The translations under genes were made by a program, and so were the position numbers. Positions 1 to 7,490 of a DNA stretch of 64,000 nucleotides are shown here, in pieces. Origin of the DNA: a virus; the IMG/VR virus record IMGVR_UViG_3300036820_000009, positions 29,726 to 93,725 of that record, one strand, 5' to 3'. The notes beneath the pieces were generated by a model. That model saw only the letters and a list, made by a program, of their open reading frames with translations. It did not search any database and was not told the DNA's origin. Positions within the stretch are counted from its first letter, which is position 1. Each line of letters starts with the position of its first letter.

Positions 1-315
1 GCGAAACATCGATTTGCTGATGTTCCAACCGAGACTTTCGCCTTTGTCGCTGACCTTGCCGCCGCTGACGGTGAACGAATGCCACAGTTTTCGCTTGGTA
101 TATTTGCCGAGAATCACGGTCAGTTCGGTGTCGAGATAATAGACATCGGATGACGTCGACGCCTTCATGATCATGCCGTCCGCCGGATCGGGACTGGCGT
201 AGTCGCCCGGCCGGATCGCCATTTTGACCTTGACGAAGGTCTTGTCGGGAATGAGCTCGCCGAAGCCCTCGTAGCCCGGCGTGTCCGCATAATCGAAGAA
301 GCCGCCGACAGACAT
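1..315 (-). CDS. DUF669-like phage recombination-associated protein (partial, 3' end outside window)
   Basis: Open from an ATG at 315 to the window edge, 105 residues seen. The start MSVGGFFDYADTPGY, then YYLDTELTVILG, KLWHSFTVSGG and SLGWNISKSMF, has the pattern of the small DUF669-type phage proteins that travel with Sak4/RecA-like ATPases: a short N-terminus, a beta-rich core ending in an aromatic W-x-x-F-x-x-SG segment, and a helix. The family is thought to aid single-strand handling, but its function is not settled. It lies 9 bp downstream of the ATPase gene at 325-1188, which supports the same role. The family assignment is by pattern only. Confidence 0.55.
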   Translation of the reverse strand, partial: MSVGGFFDYADTPGYEGFGELIPDKTFVKVKMAIRPGDYASPDPADGMIMKASTSSDVYYLDTELTVILGKYTKRKLWHSFTVSGGKVSDKGESLGWNISKSMFR

Positions 316-324
316 AGTTCCCTC

Positions 325-1188
325 CTATTGTGCCGCGGCCGCGATCGCGGCGGGCGGCGGATTGAGTTTGGCGATGATCTTGGTGAGGTTGGGTTCTTCG
401 ACCAGGTCGAGCCGGCCGTTGCCGCGATTCTTGCCCGGCAATCCCCATGGATTTTCGCCATAGCAACAGAGCGCGCGGATCTTGCCGTTGGGGAAACTGT
501 GAACCCAGCCGCCGGTCGGGCCCGACACGTAATCGAAATAGCTCATGGTGAAGATATTATCGACGATGCCGGCGAGCTCGCGTCCGATCCGCTGGCCCTC
601 CAATTGCATCTGCCATTCCACCTTGCCGAATTCGTCCTTCCATTGTTCCAGGATGCAGGTGAAGAACACGTTCACCATGGGCGCGCGCTGCAAATGCTTC
701 AGGAGGTCGAGCGTCTGCCGCGCCAATTCCCCGTAGGCACCGCGCAGATCCTCGCGACCGGTGCGTTCGCTGATGGCCGCGGGCGTGGTTTTCGCGAATT
801 CCATGCCCATGCGCGTCAGATCGGTCAGCGAATCGACGAACAAATTTCGATAGTTGGGCAGCGATGCGGCGATCTCCGGATATTGCTGCTTGACGAAGCC
901 GTAATGCGCTTCGCTGAAAAAATCCTGCTGTCGACGGCCGAGCACCGGGCCGCCCAGCAGGCAGGCGATATCGGTGACTTCGCGAAAATTTTCCGGCTTG
1001 ATTTCGGCAAACGGCACTTCCTGCACCGCCTTCAATCCCGCTTCGAGATTCACCACCAACGTCGTTTGCGGATCGAGCGTGCGAATGAGCGACGTCTTGC
1101 CGACATTGGTCGGACCGACGATCAGCGCCGTGTTCTTTTGTTGAAGCGTTATCAGCCGCTCTTCGGCGCCGATGATTTTGAGCGCCAC
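325..1188 (-). CDS. Sak4/RecA-like phage ATPase (single-strand annealing or recombination)
   Basis: 287 residues from a GTG at 1188 that overlaps the upstream stop codon by one base; an upstream ATG at 1281 would run through the previous gene. Near the N-terminus lies a Walker A motif GPTNVGKTSL, followed by TTLVVNLEAGLKAV, which fits the RecA-fold ATP-binding proteins of phages (Sak4 group). NLFVDSLTDLTRM, around residue 140, is the likely Walker B strand. Such proteins work with annealing proteins and DUF669 partners in phage recombination. The gene sits in a tight leftward operon between 1188-1664 and the DUF669-like gene. Confidence 0.75.
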   Translation of the reverse strand: MALKIIGAEERLITLQQKNTALIVGPTNVGKTSLIRTLDPQTTLVVNLEAGLKAVQEVPFAEIKPENFREVTDIACLLGGPVLGRRQQDFFSEAHYGFVKQQYPEIAASLPNYRNLFVDSLTDLTRMGMEFAKTTPAAISERTGREDLRGAYGELARQTLDLLKHLQRAPMVNVFFTCILEQWKDEFGKVEWQMQLEGQRIGRELAGIVDNIFTMSYFDYVSGPTGGWVHSFPNGKIRALCCYGENPWGLPGKNRGNGRLDLVEEPNLTKIIAKLNPPPAAIAAAAQ

Positions 1189-1664
1189 TATTTTTCTCCC
1201 GGAAATTCGATGGTGTATTTGGGTTTGCCGGGTTTCACCGTGCGCGCCGGTTCGAAGGTCGCGCGGATATCGGCCGGCCACGCGGTATAGTTCCGTTCCG
1301 GCACGTCATAGGTAATGTTGATGTAGGTCTTGGGATCGCGGCCGGAATTGGCGATCATGCGCGAGATTTCGGCAAGCTTTTCCTGATCCCATTCCACTTT
1401 TTTCGGCAGATCGCAGGAAATCGTCGCGGGTCCATCGAGGATTCGGATCACGCCGAAATCCTTCTGTTCCTCGGTTCGGCGCAGCGCCGCGCGCGTTTTG
1501 AATCGTTCGTCCAGCGCGCCGAACAGACCCTCGCTATAGGTTTTATATTGCAACGCGAGCGCGCCAAGTTCGTCGCCGAGCGCTTGCAGGCTCTCGATCG
1601 ACACTTCGCGTTTTTCTTCGGGCATCATGGCGATGAATTGTTCGAGCGTGATCGTATTGCGCAT
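1188..1664 (-). CDS. Conserved phage protein of unknown function, recombination operon
   Basis: 158 residues if it starts at the ATG at 1664, which stands about 7 bases behind a strong gaggggg ribosome-binding site; the ATG at 1670 is too close to that site. The start reads MRNTITLEQFIAMM. No catalytic motif was recognised. The middle (residues 35-60) is helical and charged, and the C-terminus is rich in Pro, Lys and aromatic residues (PGKPKYTIEF). Its stop codon overlaps the GTG of the ATPase gene, so the two are translationally coupled. Function unknown; the context suggests a recombination or replication accessory factor. Confidence 0.6.
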   Translation of the reverse strand: MRNTITLEQFIAMMPEEKREVSIESLQALGDELGALALQYKTYSEGLFGALDERFKTRAALRRTEEQKDFGVIRILDGPATISCDLPKKVEWDQEKLAEISRMIANSGRDPKTYINITYDVPERNYTAWPADIRATFEPARTVKPGKPKYTIEFPGEK

Positions 1665-1857
1665 CGCCATTCCCCCCTCTATCCAAGCGACAACCGGAAC
1701 TTGATCCCAGGAAATTGATTCCGAGTGCCGGCCTTTAGCGCGCACGCCTGGACATAGCCGAGCAGTTCCGGTGTCTTTGACTGGATAATTCTGGTCTCGC
1801 AATCGGCACGGGGATCAATCCGTGTATGGTTAACATTTGCACCGAGCCGGGTTTCGG

Positions 1858-2475
1858 TCAATCGGCTTTTATGATTTTTCGATAGATATTCACAGGAAGT
1901 TCCTTGTAGCCAGCGCGCCAAACGTACCAAGCGTGATTCTCACGCGGCGACGGTTTCGGCTTGCCGTTTTCGTCGTGAGTCGGCAGTCCAAGCCAGCGGA
2001 TGCGAAATCCGATCGGCACCTTGGCGTAGAACGGCGGCGCAAACAAATGGCCGCGGCTCGTCAGCGCAGTATCGAATGCGTGCGGCAACAGGAATGCCGC
2101 CATGCCACCGGTCTGGCGGATGATCGATAACGCACGTTCGATAAAAGCGTCCGCCAAATTGAACGGCGGATTGGTGATGACATGCTGCACACGAGGCGGC
2201 AGCAACATGGATCTGACGAAATCGAGGCCCTCGCTGTTGTGATCGAGATTCTCGCGAATATCGGATGTATAGCAGACATAGCCGTAATCCTTGATCACCT
2301 TGGCCATGTCGCCCGAGCCGGCCGCCGGTTCCCAAATATTGCCCGAGGCGGCCGGTGACGGAAAATTGATGTTCTCGAACAGGATTTTCGTCACCTGCGG
2401 CGGCGTGCGGTAATTGTCGAATTCGATGCGCTCATAGCCGCGCTCGCCGATCGCCGGCGAATTTCGCGCTTTCAT
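1858..2475 (-). CDS. DNA (adenine) methyltransferase, class I, NPPF type
   Basis: 205 residues from an ATG at 2475 behind agggagac. The SAM-binding motif I is WEPAAGSGDMAKVI, and the catalytic motif IV is NPPF in HVITNPPFNLADAF. This is the arrangement of amino-methyltransferases acting on adenine N6 (or cytosine N4). The YRTPPQVTKIL start, with TP just before the fold, is common in phage adenine methylases. No target recognition domain of any size and no restriction partner is visible, so a solitary phage methylase that masks the genome from host restriction is likely. The ATG overlaps the stop of the GP88 gene (ATGA). Confidence 0.8.
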   Translation of the reverse strand: MKARNSPAIGERGYERIEFDNYRTPPQVTKILFENINFPSPAASGNIWEPAAGSGDMAKVIKDYGYVCYTSDIRENLDHNSEGLDFVRSMLLPPRVQHVITNPPFNLADAFIERALSIIRQTGGMAAFLLPHAFDTALTSRGHLFAPPFYAKVPIGFRIRWLGLPTHDENGKPKPSPRENHAWYVWRAGYKELPVNIYRKIIKAD

Positions 2476-3347
2476 CTTGGCCGTCTCCCTTGAAACGCCG
2501 CGCCGTGAAGGATAAATCCGATGGTTTTGCGGCGCGCGGCTGGCGCCCAGCACAATCCGCAGGTCGCGCATGCGCGCGTCTTGCCGGTTTCAACCGGGCA
2601 CAGAATCACGTTCTTCGATCGCGGCGCCGCCGCATGGTCCAGCACGATAGCGCGTCGCGGGCCCGGCCGATCCGAGGAAAATCGAATGGCAAACCGTTCG
2701 AACCCGATAGTCTCGATCGCATGGCCAATGGTGCTGTCGCGGAAATGCGCCGTGTATCCGAAGACATGGATGTTGGGATAAAGCTGCAACCATCGTTGCC
2801 ACCGCCTGACATATTCGACCGAATAAAAATCGCCCAGCGTATGCAACCGGATCAGCGTTTTTCGGCGATTGAGAATCCTGAGCTCTTGCCCGATCTTCGC
2901 TTCGAGCGCGGGTCCGGCCTTGAACCGGATCGCGAAATTCATCGAATTGCCGTAGCACGTCAGCCATTGGGGACAGTGCCGCGGGCAAGTCGCGCGTTCT
3001 TCCAATGTGAGCGAATAGATCCGCGCGCCGGCGAGCGCACCCTTTTCGACCACATCGCCGAGTTTCCGATTGTCCTTACCCGGTTTGAAGACATCGAGAT
3101 CGGCGCGCACATCGCGCACGCGCGACTGATAGACCGCGCGGCCATCGCGCGCGGGGCCGCTTTCGGGACGCAAACCGATCACAGCTTCGGATTGCGCCGG
3201 ATAATGGAGATTGAGCCGCATCGACCGGCCCGCGACCTGGCCGATCCTCAATCCCATTTTTTCGGCGCAGACCGCGGAATTGGGCGTTACCGTCCAATGC
3301 CGCCGCAGTTCGTCGTCGCGGGCCGGCCAAGGACTATTACGACGCAC
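2472..3347 (-). CDS. GP88-family phage protein with an N-terminal helix-turn-helix-like extension
   Basis: 291 residues from a GTG at 3347 that overlaps the end of the DUF2303 gene by 11 bases. The main part matches the phage GP88 family: FKPGKDNRKLG, then IYSLTLEERATCPRHCPQW with CYGN, TLGDFYSVEYVRRW, and a late cysteine set CPVETGKTRACATCGLCW. These cysteines are likely metal or Fe-S ligands. Residues 7-45 (PARDDELRRHW ... GLRIGQVAGRSMRLNL) resemble a small HTH such as GcrA. If the internal ATG (MGLRIG) were used, most of this extension would be lost. The biochemical function of GP88 is unknown. Confidence 0.75.
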   Translation of the reverse strand: MRRNSPWPARDDELRRHWTVTPNSAVCAEKMGLRIGQVAGRSMRLNLHYPAQSEAVIGLRPESGPARDGRAVYQSRVRDVRADLDVFKPGKDNRKLGDVVEKGALAGARIYSLTLEERATCPRHCPQWLTCYGNSMNFAIRFKAGPALEAKIGQELRILNRRKTLIRLHTLGDFYSVEYVRRWQRWLQLYPNIHVFGYTAHFRDSTIGHAIETIGFERFAIRFSSDRPGPRRAIVLDHAAAPRSKNVILCPVETGKTRACATCGLCWAPAARRKTIGFILHGAAFQGRRPR

Positions 3348-4371
3348 CTTCCGGCCAGCCAAGCGTGAGCGGGCACGTGGTCGCGGTGGCAGCGCGCTGG
3401 GCTTCGTTGAGCGTCGCATTGTCCAGCACGCGACGCCATTCGAACAAGGTCAGGTACCATTCGATCGGGCCGCCCGCCTTGCGCCGATATTGCAGGCGTA
3501 CCGGCAGAATGATCTCGGACTCGTTTTGGAAAATCGGAATCCGGATCAGGAACATCTCGGGCACTTTGATTTTGCGGCCCGCCCGATCCTTGGTTTCGTG
3601 CTCTTCCTGGAAATTCACCACGCGTTCGCCGGTATTGTCGTCATAGCCTTCGGTCGATTTGGCGTTGACGGAAATCTCGATGGTGCGCGACATCTGAAGC
3701 AATCGCTGCGCGCTGCCGAACCGGATTTTGCGCAGCTTGTACAGCGCCGATCGCGGAATCAGCCGGTCGGCATCCTCGCCCTCTTCGGTGTCGTCGTCGA
3801 TGGTGCCGATATCGTCGGCCAGGTTGAGGATCCACAGCATGCGCGTGAGCGTATCGCCCTGCACCAGCATCCAGTCGACCGGCGGATTGACCAGGTCGAA
3901 TCGGCGTTCCTGCATGAAGGCGGCAAAATCCATATTGTTCATGCCGCCTTCGGACGCATCGCTCCAAGCCTTGAGCCGGTCCGATGGCTGAAACGTGTAG
4001 ATCGCGCGATGGGCGCCGAACCGCGGCTCGCTGGTGGCTTCGTGGAAATCGAGAACCGTCATCAATCGCGCGTTCCGCCCATGGTCCGATGGCGTCAAAA
4101 ACAGCCGCGTGCCGGCCGATTTGAAATTGTTGGTATAATCGATCAGCGAATCGACGGACAGCATGAGCGCCTTGGTTTCGATGCGGCGCGGCTTGTCGCG
4201 CAATTTGTCGAGATAGGGCTTGGCGTCCTCGATCTTCATGCCTTGCGGCATGACCAGCAGCCCAAGATTGTCTTGGGCAAAATCGGTGCCGGTAACGAGT
4301 TTCGGCTGATAGCTCTCTTTGGCGAATTGCAGCGCATCGCCGACATCCGTATTCGACTTGACCGGATCCAT
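3337..4371 (-). CDS. DUF2303 (YfdQ-like) phage protein
   Basis: 344 residues from an ATG at 4371 with a ggggag ribosome-binding site. It matches the DUF2303 family in length and in motifs such as LMLSVDSLIDYTNNFK, SRLFL-like GTRLFLTPSDHG, LMTVLDFHEA and RFGAHRAIYTFQPSDRLKAW. The C-terminal half contains two beta-rich blocks (VPEMFLIRIPIFQNES and IEWYLTLFEW). DUF2303 genes lie in recombination and early operons of lambdoid and other temperate phages; no activity is proven. It is co-oriented and coupled with the GP88 gene downstream. Confidence 0.8.
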   Translation of the reverse strand: MDPVKSNTDVGDALQFAKESYQPKLVTGTDFAQDNLGLLVMPQGMKIEDAKPYLDKLRDKPRRIETKALMLSVDSLIDYTNNFKSAGTRLFLTPSDHGRNARLMTVLDFHEATSEPRFGAHRAIYTFQPSDRLKAWSDASEGGMNNMDFAAFMQERRFDLVNPPVDWMLVQGDTLTRMLWILNLADDIGTIDDDTEEGEDADRLIPRSALYKLRKIRFGSAQRLLQMSRTIEISVNAKSTEGYDDNTGERVVNFQEEHETKDRAGRKIKVPEMFLIRIPIFQNESEIILPVRLQYRRKAGGPIEWYLTLFEWRRVLDNATLNEAQRAATATTCPLTLGWPEGAS

Positions 4372-4400
4372 GGACTTCTCCCCGTTTCCTCGAATTGAAA

Positions 4401-4766
4401 TCAGCCGGTGGCGCGGCCCGACGCGCGGCCGAGATCGGTGCCGGGCATCATCGTGTCGCGCGCCGGATCCTGCATGGTCAGGCGCCCTTCGTCGGTCAGG
4501 AACATGCGCTCGCGAATGACCGGCCGCGGCGGTTCCTTGATCTTGGTGTGCATCGTCACGTCGACGCCGTTTTCGTCGGCCGCCAGATCGATGACGATGG
4601 AGAATTGACCCTTATGCTTGCCGTGATAGCGCGAGACGCGCGTCGCCAGCAGCTCCATGAGATTGTTGAATTCCTGCGTCGCGATCGCGCCGTCGTCGCC
4701 ATGATTGATCGTGGCGATCAGCCGATCCGGCGTACGGATCTCCCATGCCTTATCGTTGTCGCTCAT
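4401..4766 (-). CDS. Hypothetical phage protein, early operon
   Basis: 121 residues from an ATG at 4766 behind agggagcc. The sequence reads as a small alpha/beta protein, with FNNLMELLATRVSRYHGKHKG and a strand-rich middle, GQFSIVIDLAADENGVDV. The last 30 residues are loop-like (MFLTDEGRLTMQDPARD). It looks like the small companion commonly found between a DUF2303 gene and the early regulator. I do not recognise a named family. Confidence 0.6.
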   Translation of the reverse strand: MSDNDKAWEIRTPDRLIATINHGDDGAIATQEFNNLMELLATRVSRYHGKHKGQFSIVIDLAADENGVDVTMHTKIKEPPRPVIRERMFLTDEGRLTMQDPARDTMMPGTDLGRASGRATG

Positions 4767-4787
4767 TATCGGCTCCCTTGTCGACGA

Positions 4788-5132
4788 TCAGAACAGGTCG
4801 GGCCGCAGCTCGTGCTCCGTTACGCGGTTTCCGCACGCAACCACGATTTTCGGCACCGCGTAGGCCGGCACCACGCCATCTTTGGAATGCAGCCAATGCC
4901 AGAGCGTCGCCTGCGAACATTCGATCGCATCCGCGAGTTTGTGCTGGCTGCCGACGATTTCGATTGCCTTCTTGAACGCGCGCAACACGCCCGGCAATTG
5001 GTTCTGGCGCAACGTATGAGTCGTGCGATCGACCTGGCGCCGCTTGGACGGTTTTGGCGCGATGCGAGCCTTGACGGATCGCTTGCGCGCGACGGGCGTC
5101 GCGCGCGCCTTTGTTTTTTTCAATTCCCCCAC
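4788..5132 (-). CDS. YdaS/Cro-like helix-turn-helix transcriptional regulator
   Basis: 114 residues from a GTG at 5132. Residues 1-40 are Lys/Arg-rich. The HTH is residues 55-110: FKKAIEIVGSQHKLADAI, CSQATLWHWLHSK, VPAYAVPKIVVACG and the ending VTEHELRPDLF, which is the hallmark of YdaS/Cro-type regulators (helix 2 KLADAIE, recognition helix SQATLWHWL). It probably represses or switches the early leftward operon it heads. A perfect 26-bp palindrome lies 59 bp upstream and is the obvious binding site. The weak ribosome-binding site and GTG suggest low expression. Confidence 0.8.
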   Translation of the reverse strand: MGELKKTKARATPVARKRSVKARIAPKPSKRRQVDRTTHTLRQNQLPGVLRAFKKAIEIVGSQHKLADAIECSQATLWHWLHSKDGVVPAYAVPKIVVACGNRVTEHELRPDLF

Positions 5133-5243
5133 CCGCGATTTGATTGCGTCGCGATTAGCGCAGATGCGATTCCGCTTGTCAAGAATCCGCTGATCGATTT
5201 CAATCGAAATCGATCACGTGAAAAATATGGAGGGAAATTGGGG
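5133..5243. promoter_or_regulatory. Divergent early control region
   Basis: The 111 bp between the divergent starts at 5132 (minus) and 5244 (plus). It is more AT-rich than the flanks and holds the palindrome at 5191-5216. On the minus strand there is a perfect TTGACA -35 box (5182-5177), with only weak -10 candidates (GCTAAT or TAATCG) 17-19 bases on. The same bases give TTGTCA on the plus strand. The plus gene has a clear ggaggga ribosome-binding site at 5229-5235. The layout is that of a phage regulator with an autoregulated divergent promoter. Confidence 0.6.
5191..5216. promoter_or_regulatory. Perfect 26-bp inverted repeat, candidate operator
   Basis: Two 11-bp arms, TGATCGATTTC and GAAATCGATCA, are exact reverse complements around a 4-bp centre (AATC). 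It lies in the control region between the YdaS-like regulator and the divergent plus gene, next to the TTGACA box. The symmetry and size fit a dimeric HTH repressor. That the YdaS-like protein binds it is an inference from position. Confidence 0.65.
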
Positions 5244-5573
5244 ATGCCAAAAACGCAATCGCCGCAGGAAATGCAAGTTCTGATTCGAATTCGCATGTCC
5301 GAAGACGCCAACCTGCTCGATCGGATTTCGACCGATGGCGCGGTTTCCACCGCCATGAAACAAATTCTGAAAGAGATGATCGCGCAGGCGGCCGAGTTCA
5401 AATTGCCGGTGACGATCGAGCAGCGCATCGCATCGGTGCGCGCGCCACGTAAATCGAGCACCGGCACGCGCAAGAAAAAGAATATAACGGAGGATCAGGC
5501 CGACAGCGGGAAACTAGCGGCGAATGTTTCCGCCGCGCAGCCTGTCAGGAATGCGCCGCCGGTCGAAGGCTAG
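5244..5573 (+). CDS. Small divergent early protein of unknown function, lysine-rich C-terminus
   Basis: 109 residues from an ATG at 5244 with a ggaggga site 8 bases upstream. Residues 9-55 (QEMQVLIRIRMSEDAN, then AMKQILKEMIAQAAEF) have a strand-helix-helix pattern that could be ribbon-helix-helix, although the arginine strand is atypical. The remainder is basic and disordered (SSTGTRKKKN). It takes the place of cro/cII opposite a repressor and may be a second regulator. Its stop lies 3 bp from the convergent stop at 5577. No family recognised. Confidence 0.6.
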   Translation: MPKTQSPQEMQVLIRIRMSEDANLLDRISTDGAVSTAMKQILKEMIAQAAEFKLPVTIEQRIASVRAPRKSSTGTRKKKNITEDQADSGKLAANVSAAQPVRNAPPVEG

Positions 5574-5576
5574 CTT

Positions 5577-5915
5577 CTAGCTGCCGAAAATCGGTTGCCG
5601 GTATTTGGCGATATCGGGCGACGCCTCGATACTGTCGAGCGGGATGCCGCGCGCCACGGCATCCTGCGCGCCATTGATATAGGCCTTCGCTTGCGGCGAT
5701 TCGCTCACCATCGTCGACGCCACTTTTTGAATGGCGCCGGCGAATACCGGATTTGCCAGCACTTCGGCGCCGCCCTCGGTGATCTTCAGCACGTCTTCCA
5801 AAATCAGGAACACGGTGGCGGCGCCGGGAAACAGGCTGGCGACGAGCGTGGCGCCTTCCAACAGGATGGATGCGCCCTTCTCGACGTCGCCGGCGATGGT
5901 GATGACGTCGGTCAT
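5577..5915 (-). CDS. Hypothetical phage protein, end of lysis cassette
   Basis: 112 residues; the ATG at 5915 overlaps the previous stop (ATGA). The N-terminal half is hydrophobic (GATLVASLFPGAATVFLILEDVL, a possible amphipathic or membrane-associated segment), followed by Ala-rich helices. It resembles the gene at 6166-6378 in composition (small, Asp/Ala/Leu-rich, helical). It is last in the lysis operon. Function unknown; a membrane-linked role in lysis is possible. Confidence 0.6.
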   Translation of the reverse strand: MTDVITIAGDVEKGASILLEGATLVASLFPGAATVFLILEDVLKITEGGAEVLANPVFAGAIQKVASTMVSESPQAKAYINGAQDAVARGIPLDSIEASPDIAKYRQPIFGS

Positions 5916-6169
5916 TGCGTGGCGGGCGCCGCGGCCGCGGGTGCCGCCGCTGGCGTGCTACTGCCGCCGACCGCCGAAATCAGATTGACCAGCGCCGAGC
6001 CGAAGGCCTGCACCGGCGCGATGACCGCCGACAGGAAGCTGGCCGTGGCGCTGGCATCGTTGGTGACCGTCGTGGTGGTGCCAGCGATGGTCGACTGTGT
6101 CGATTCCGATGTGCCGGCGCAGCCGCTCAGCGCAAGCGCCGCCGCAAACAGGATGAATCTTGTTCTCAC
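5912..6169 (-). CDS. Small lipoprotein, possible outer-membrane spanin subunit
   Basis: 85 residues with a clear lipoprotein signal: MRTRFILFAAALALSGC, with lipobox L-S-G-C and Cys17 as the modified residue. The mature part (about 68 residues) is rich in Ser, Thr, Ala and Pro, ending in a Pro-Ala repeat (TPAAAPAAAAPATQ). Size, lipobox and position downstream of an endolysin fit an o-spanin (Rz1-like), although Rz1 normally is nested in Rz. It is coupled by ATGA overlaps to both neighbours. A host-surface lipoprotein for superinfection exclusion is the alternative. Confidence 0.65.
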   Translation of the reverse strand: MRTRFILFAAALALSGCAGTSESTQSTIAGTTTTVTNDASATASFLSAVIAPVQAFGSALVNLISAVGGSSTPAAAPAAAAPATQ

Positions 6170-6378
6170 AATCCCTCCGCATCCGTGGCGATCTGCGCGC
6201 CATCGTTGAGAATTTTATTGATCAGCGCGAGATCGTCATCGCTGATCGAAAGCGGCTGACCGGCTCTCGCCGCGTCAACCAGGCCGGTGATCACCGCGGA
6301 TCCCTGCTTAAGATCGCCCGCCAGGCCGATCGCGGCGCTGCCCAGCTCGAACAGCTTGGGAATGTCGGCGAGATTCAT
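6166..6378 (-). CDS. Hypothetical 70-residue phage protein in lysis cassette
   Basis: Starts MNLADIPKLFELGSAAIGLAG at an ATG at 6378 preceded by gggagaac. The first 20 residues are mildly amphipathic; the rest (LSISDDDLALINKIL) is a short acidic helix. There are no signal peptide and no cysteine. Its stop overlaps the lipoprotein start. Function unknown. Confidence 0.55.
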   Translation of the reverse strand: MNLADIPKLFELGSAAIGLAGDLKQGSAVITGLVDAARAGQPLSISDDDLALINKILNDGAQIATDAEGL

Positions 6379-6393
6379 CGATAGTTCTCCCTT

Positions 6394-6639
6394 CTATTTC
6401 GACAGATTGTTGATGGTCTGGTCTTTCACGTGATTCGATGCCGATGAACCGAAGTAATAGTTGACAATACTGCCCAGCGCGCCAACGAGCGCGCCGGCAA
6501 TCACCATGAGCGCATTGGCGTTGCCGATCGGAACGGTGACGAAGCACAGCACCAGCACCAGCGCGATCAGGCCGAGTGCCACCAGCACGGTCAGCGCGAA
6601 CGGCACGCTGATGAATCGGCTCGGTTCATCGGCTGGCAT
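6394..6639 (-). CDS. Holin-like membrane protein with two transmembrane segments
   Basis: 81 residues if it starts at the ATG at 6639 (MPADEPSRF), which has a gggggc site; longer upstream readings overlap a non-coding stretch. Two hydrophobic spans, FALTVLVALGLIALVLVL and NALMVIAGALVGALGSIVN, are followed by YYFGSSASNHVKD, a tail seen in many phage holin-like proteins. Size, topology and position just after the endolysin gene fit a class II holin that releases the endolysin. Confidence 0.7.
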   Translation of the reverse strand: MPADEPSRFISVPFALTVLVALGLIALVLVLCFVTVPIGNANALMVIAGALVGALGSIVNYYFGSSASNHVKDQTINNLSK

Positions 6640-6810
6640 GGTTGCCCCCGGCGCAGCTACCACCAATGGAATTGTCCCCGATGTAAAAATGGGTCGAGCC
6701 GAGTTCCCCCTACTCGACCCAAGTTTGGGAGGAAACGCCCCTTGCGAAGCGCCGGGCGGTAGCATGTCCGAAAACCGCCCAGCCGTTTCACTATATCGAA
6801 TTGGCCGCCG

Positions 6811-7287
6811 TTACGCCATCGGTTCATTGCCCGCCGCGTAGGCGATTTGCATGAGCCGCTTGGTCCAGCCGTCATCGTACCGCGCGGCATCGGGCTCGGC
6901 GGCATAGCGCTTGGCGCGCAGCATCATGAAATAGGCGAAGCGTTCGGTCGACGCTTTCAGCAACGCCGCGATCGTCACCGGCCCGATATCGCCATCGGGC
7001 TTGAGGCCAAGCGCTTCCTGCGCATAAGGCACGGCCGCGGGCTCATTGACCGCCGTGTCGAAAATGCCGAGCGCCCATGGCCATGGCAATTCATCGCAAT
7101 TGTGCTTGGCCCAATAGGTCGACCGATAGATGTCGACCGCTTGCGCCAGTGTCGGCGGCCATGGAATCTTGGGATGCGCGCGGCGCGAAATCCCATAGAC
7201 CGTTTCGCCGCCCGGATCGTTCGGATCGTTGGAAGGCGCGCCTTCGATCGCCAGGATGATCGCGACCGCGGCCGCGCATTTATCCAT
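6811..7287 (-). CDS. Endolysin, GH108 N-acetylmuramidase
   Basis: 158 residues. The N-terminal motif ILAIEGAPSNDPNDPGGETVYGIS is the GH108 signature, with Glu15 the expected catalytic residue and the GG-x-T-x-x-GIS pattern retained. The C-terminal part (ALGLKPDGDIGPVTIAAL ... RFAYFMMLRAKRY ... GWTKRL) matches the peptidoglycan-binding half found in this family. There is no signal peptide, so it needs the holin. It overlaps the previous gene by 8 bp and is followed by an intergenic 171 bp before the holin-like gene. Confidence 0.88.
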   Translation of the reverse strand: MDKCAAAVAIILAIEGAPSNDPNDPGGETVYGISRRAHPKIPWPPTLAQAVDIYRSTYWAKHNCDELPWPWALGIFDTAVNEPAAVPYAQEALGLKPDGDIGPVTIAALLKASTERFAYFMMLRAKRYAAEPDAARYDDGWTKRLMQIAYAAGNEPMA

Positions 7288-7477
7288 AGCGGCGCATCAT
7301 TTCCGCGAAGGACGAGCGTGGCAGCTTCCAGGATCCGAGCCTGGACCCATCCTGCAATTCGCGTTTGACCGATTCGGCGCTGGTCAGCATTTCCTGCGCC
7401 GCGGCACGTCGCTGCGAGAGTTCGGGCGATTTGCTGCGCGGACTGCTGCGCAACATATCTAGCAGTTTGCGAATCAT
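7280..7477 (-). CDS. Small basic protein upstream of endolysin
   Basis: 65 residues from an ATG at 7477 (MIRKLLDMLRSS) behind agggagc. Helical and basic, with an Arg/Lys/Ser-rich middle and the end KLPRSSFAEMMRRYG. An amphipathic N-terminal helix might bind membranes. It is coupled to the endolysin by an 8-bp overlap. Function unknown. Confidence 0.5.
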   Translation of the reverse strand: MIRKLLDMLRSSPRSKSPELSQRRAAAQEMLTSAESVKRELQDGSRLGSWKLPRSSFAEMMRRYG

Positions 7478-7490
7478 GGTCGCTCCCTGT

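Noticed and set aside
325-1290. Plus-strand reading frame opposite the Sak4-like ATPase, and similar long plus-strand frames such as 3211-4398, 8965-10245, 26449-29208, 32779-34572 and 36220-37947
   Set aside because: All are antisense mirrors of convincing minus-strand genes, rich in Arg/His/Gln with no domains. High GC makes such frames stay open.
1679-1930. 83-residue minus-strand frame in the gap before the 1188-1664 gene
   Set aside because: It overlaps the end of the methylase gene, has no ribosome-binding site and no recognisable composition. The gap 1665-1857 is left without a gene.
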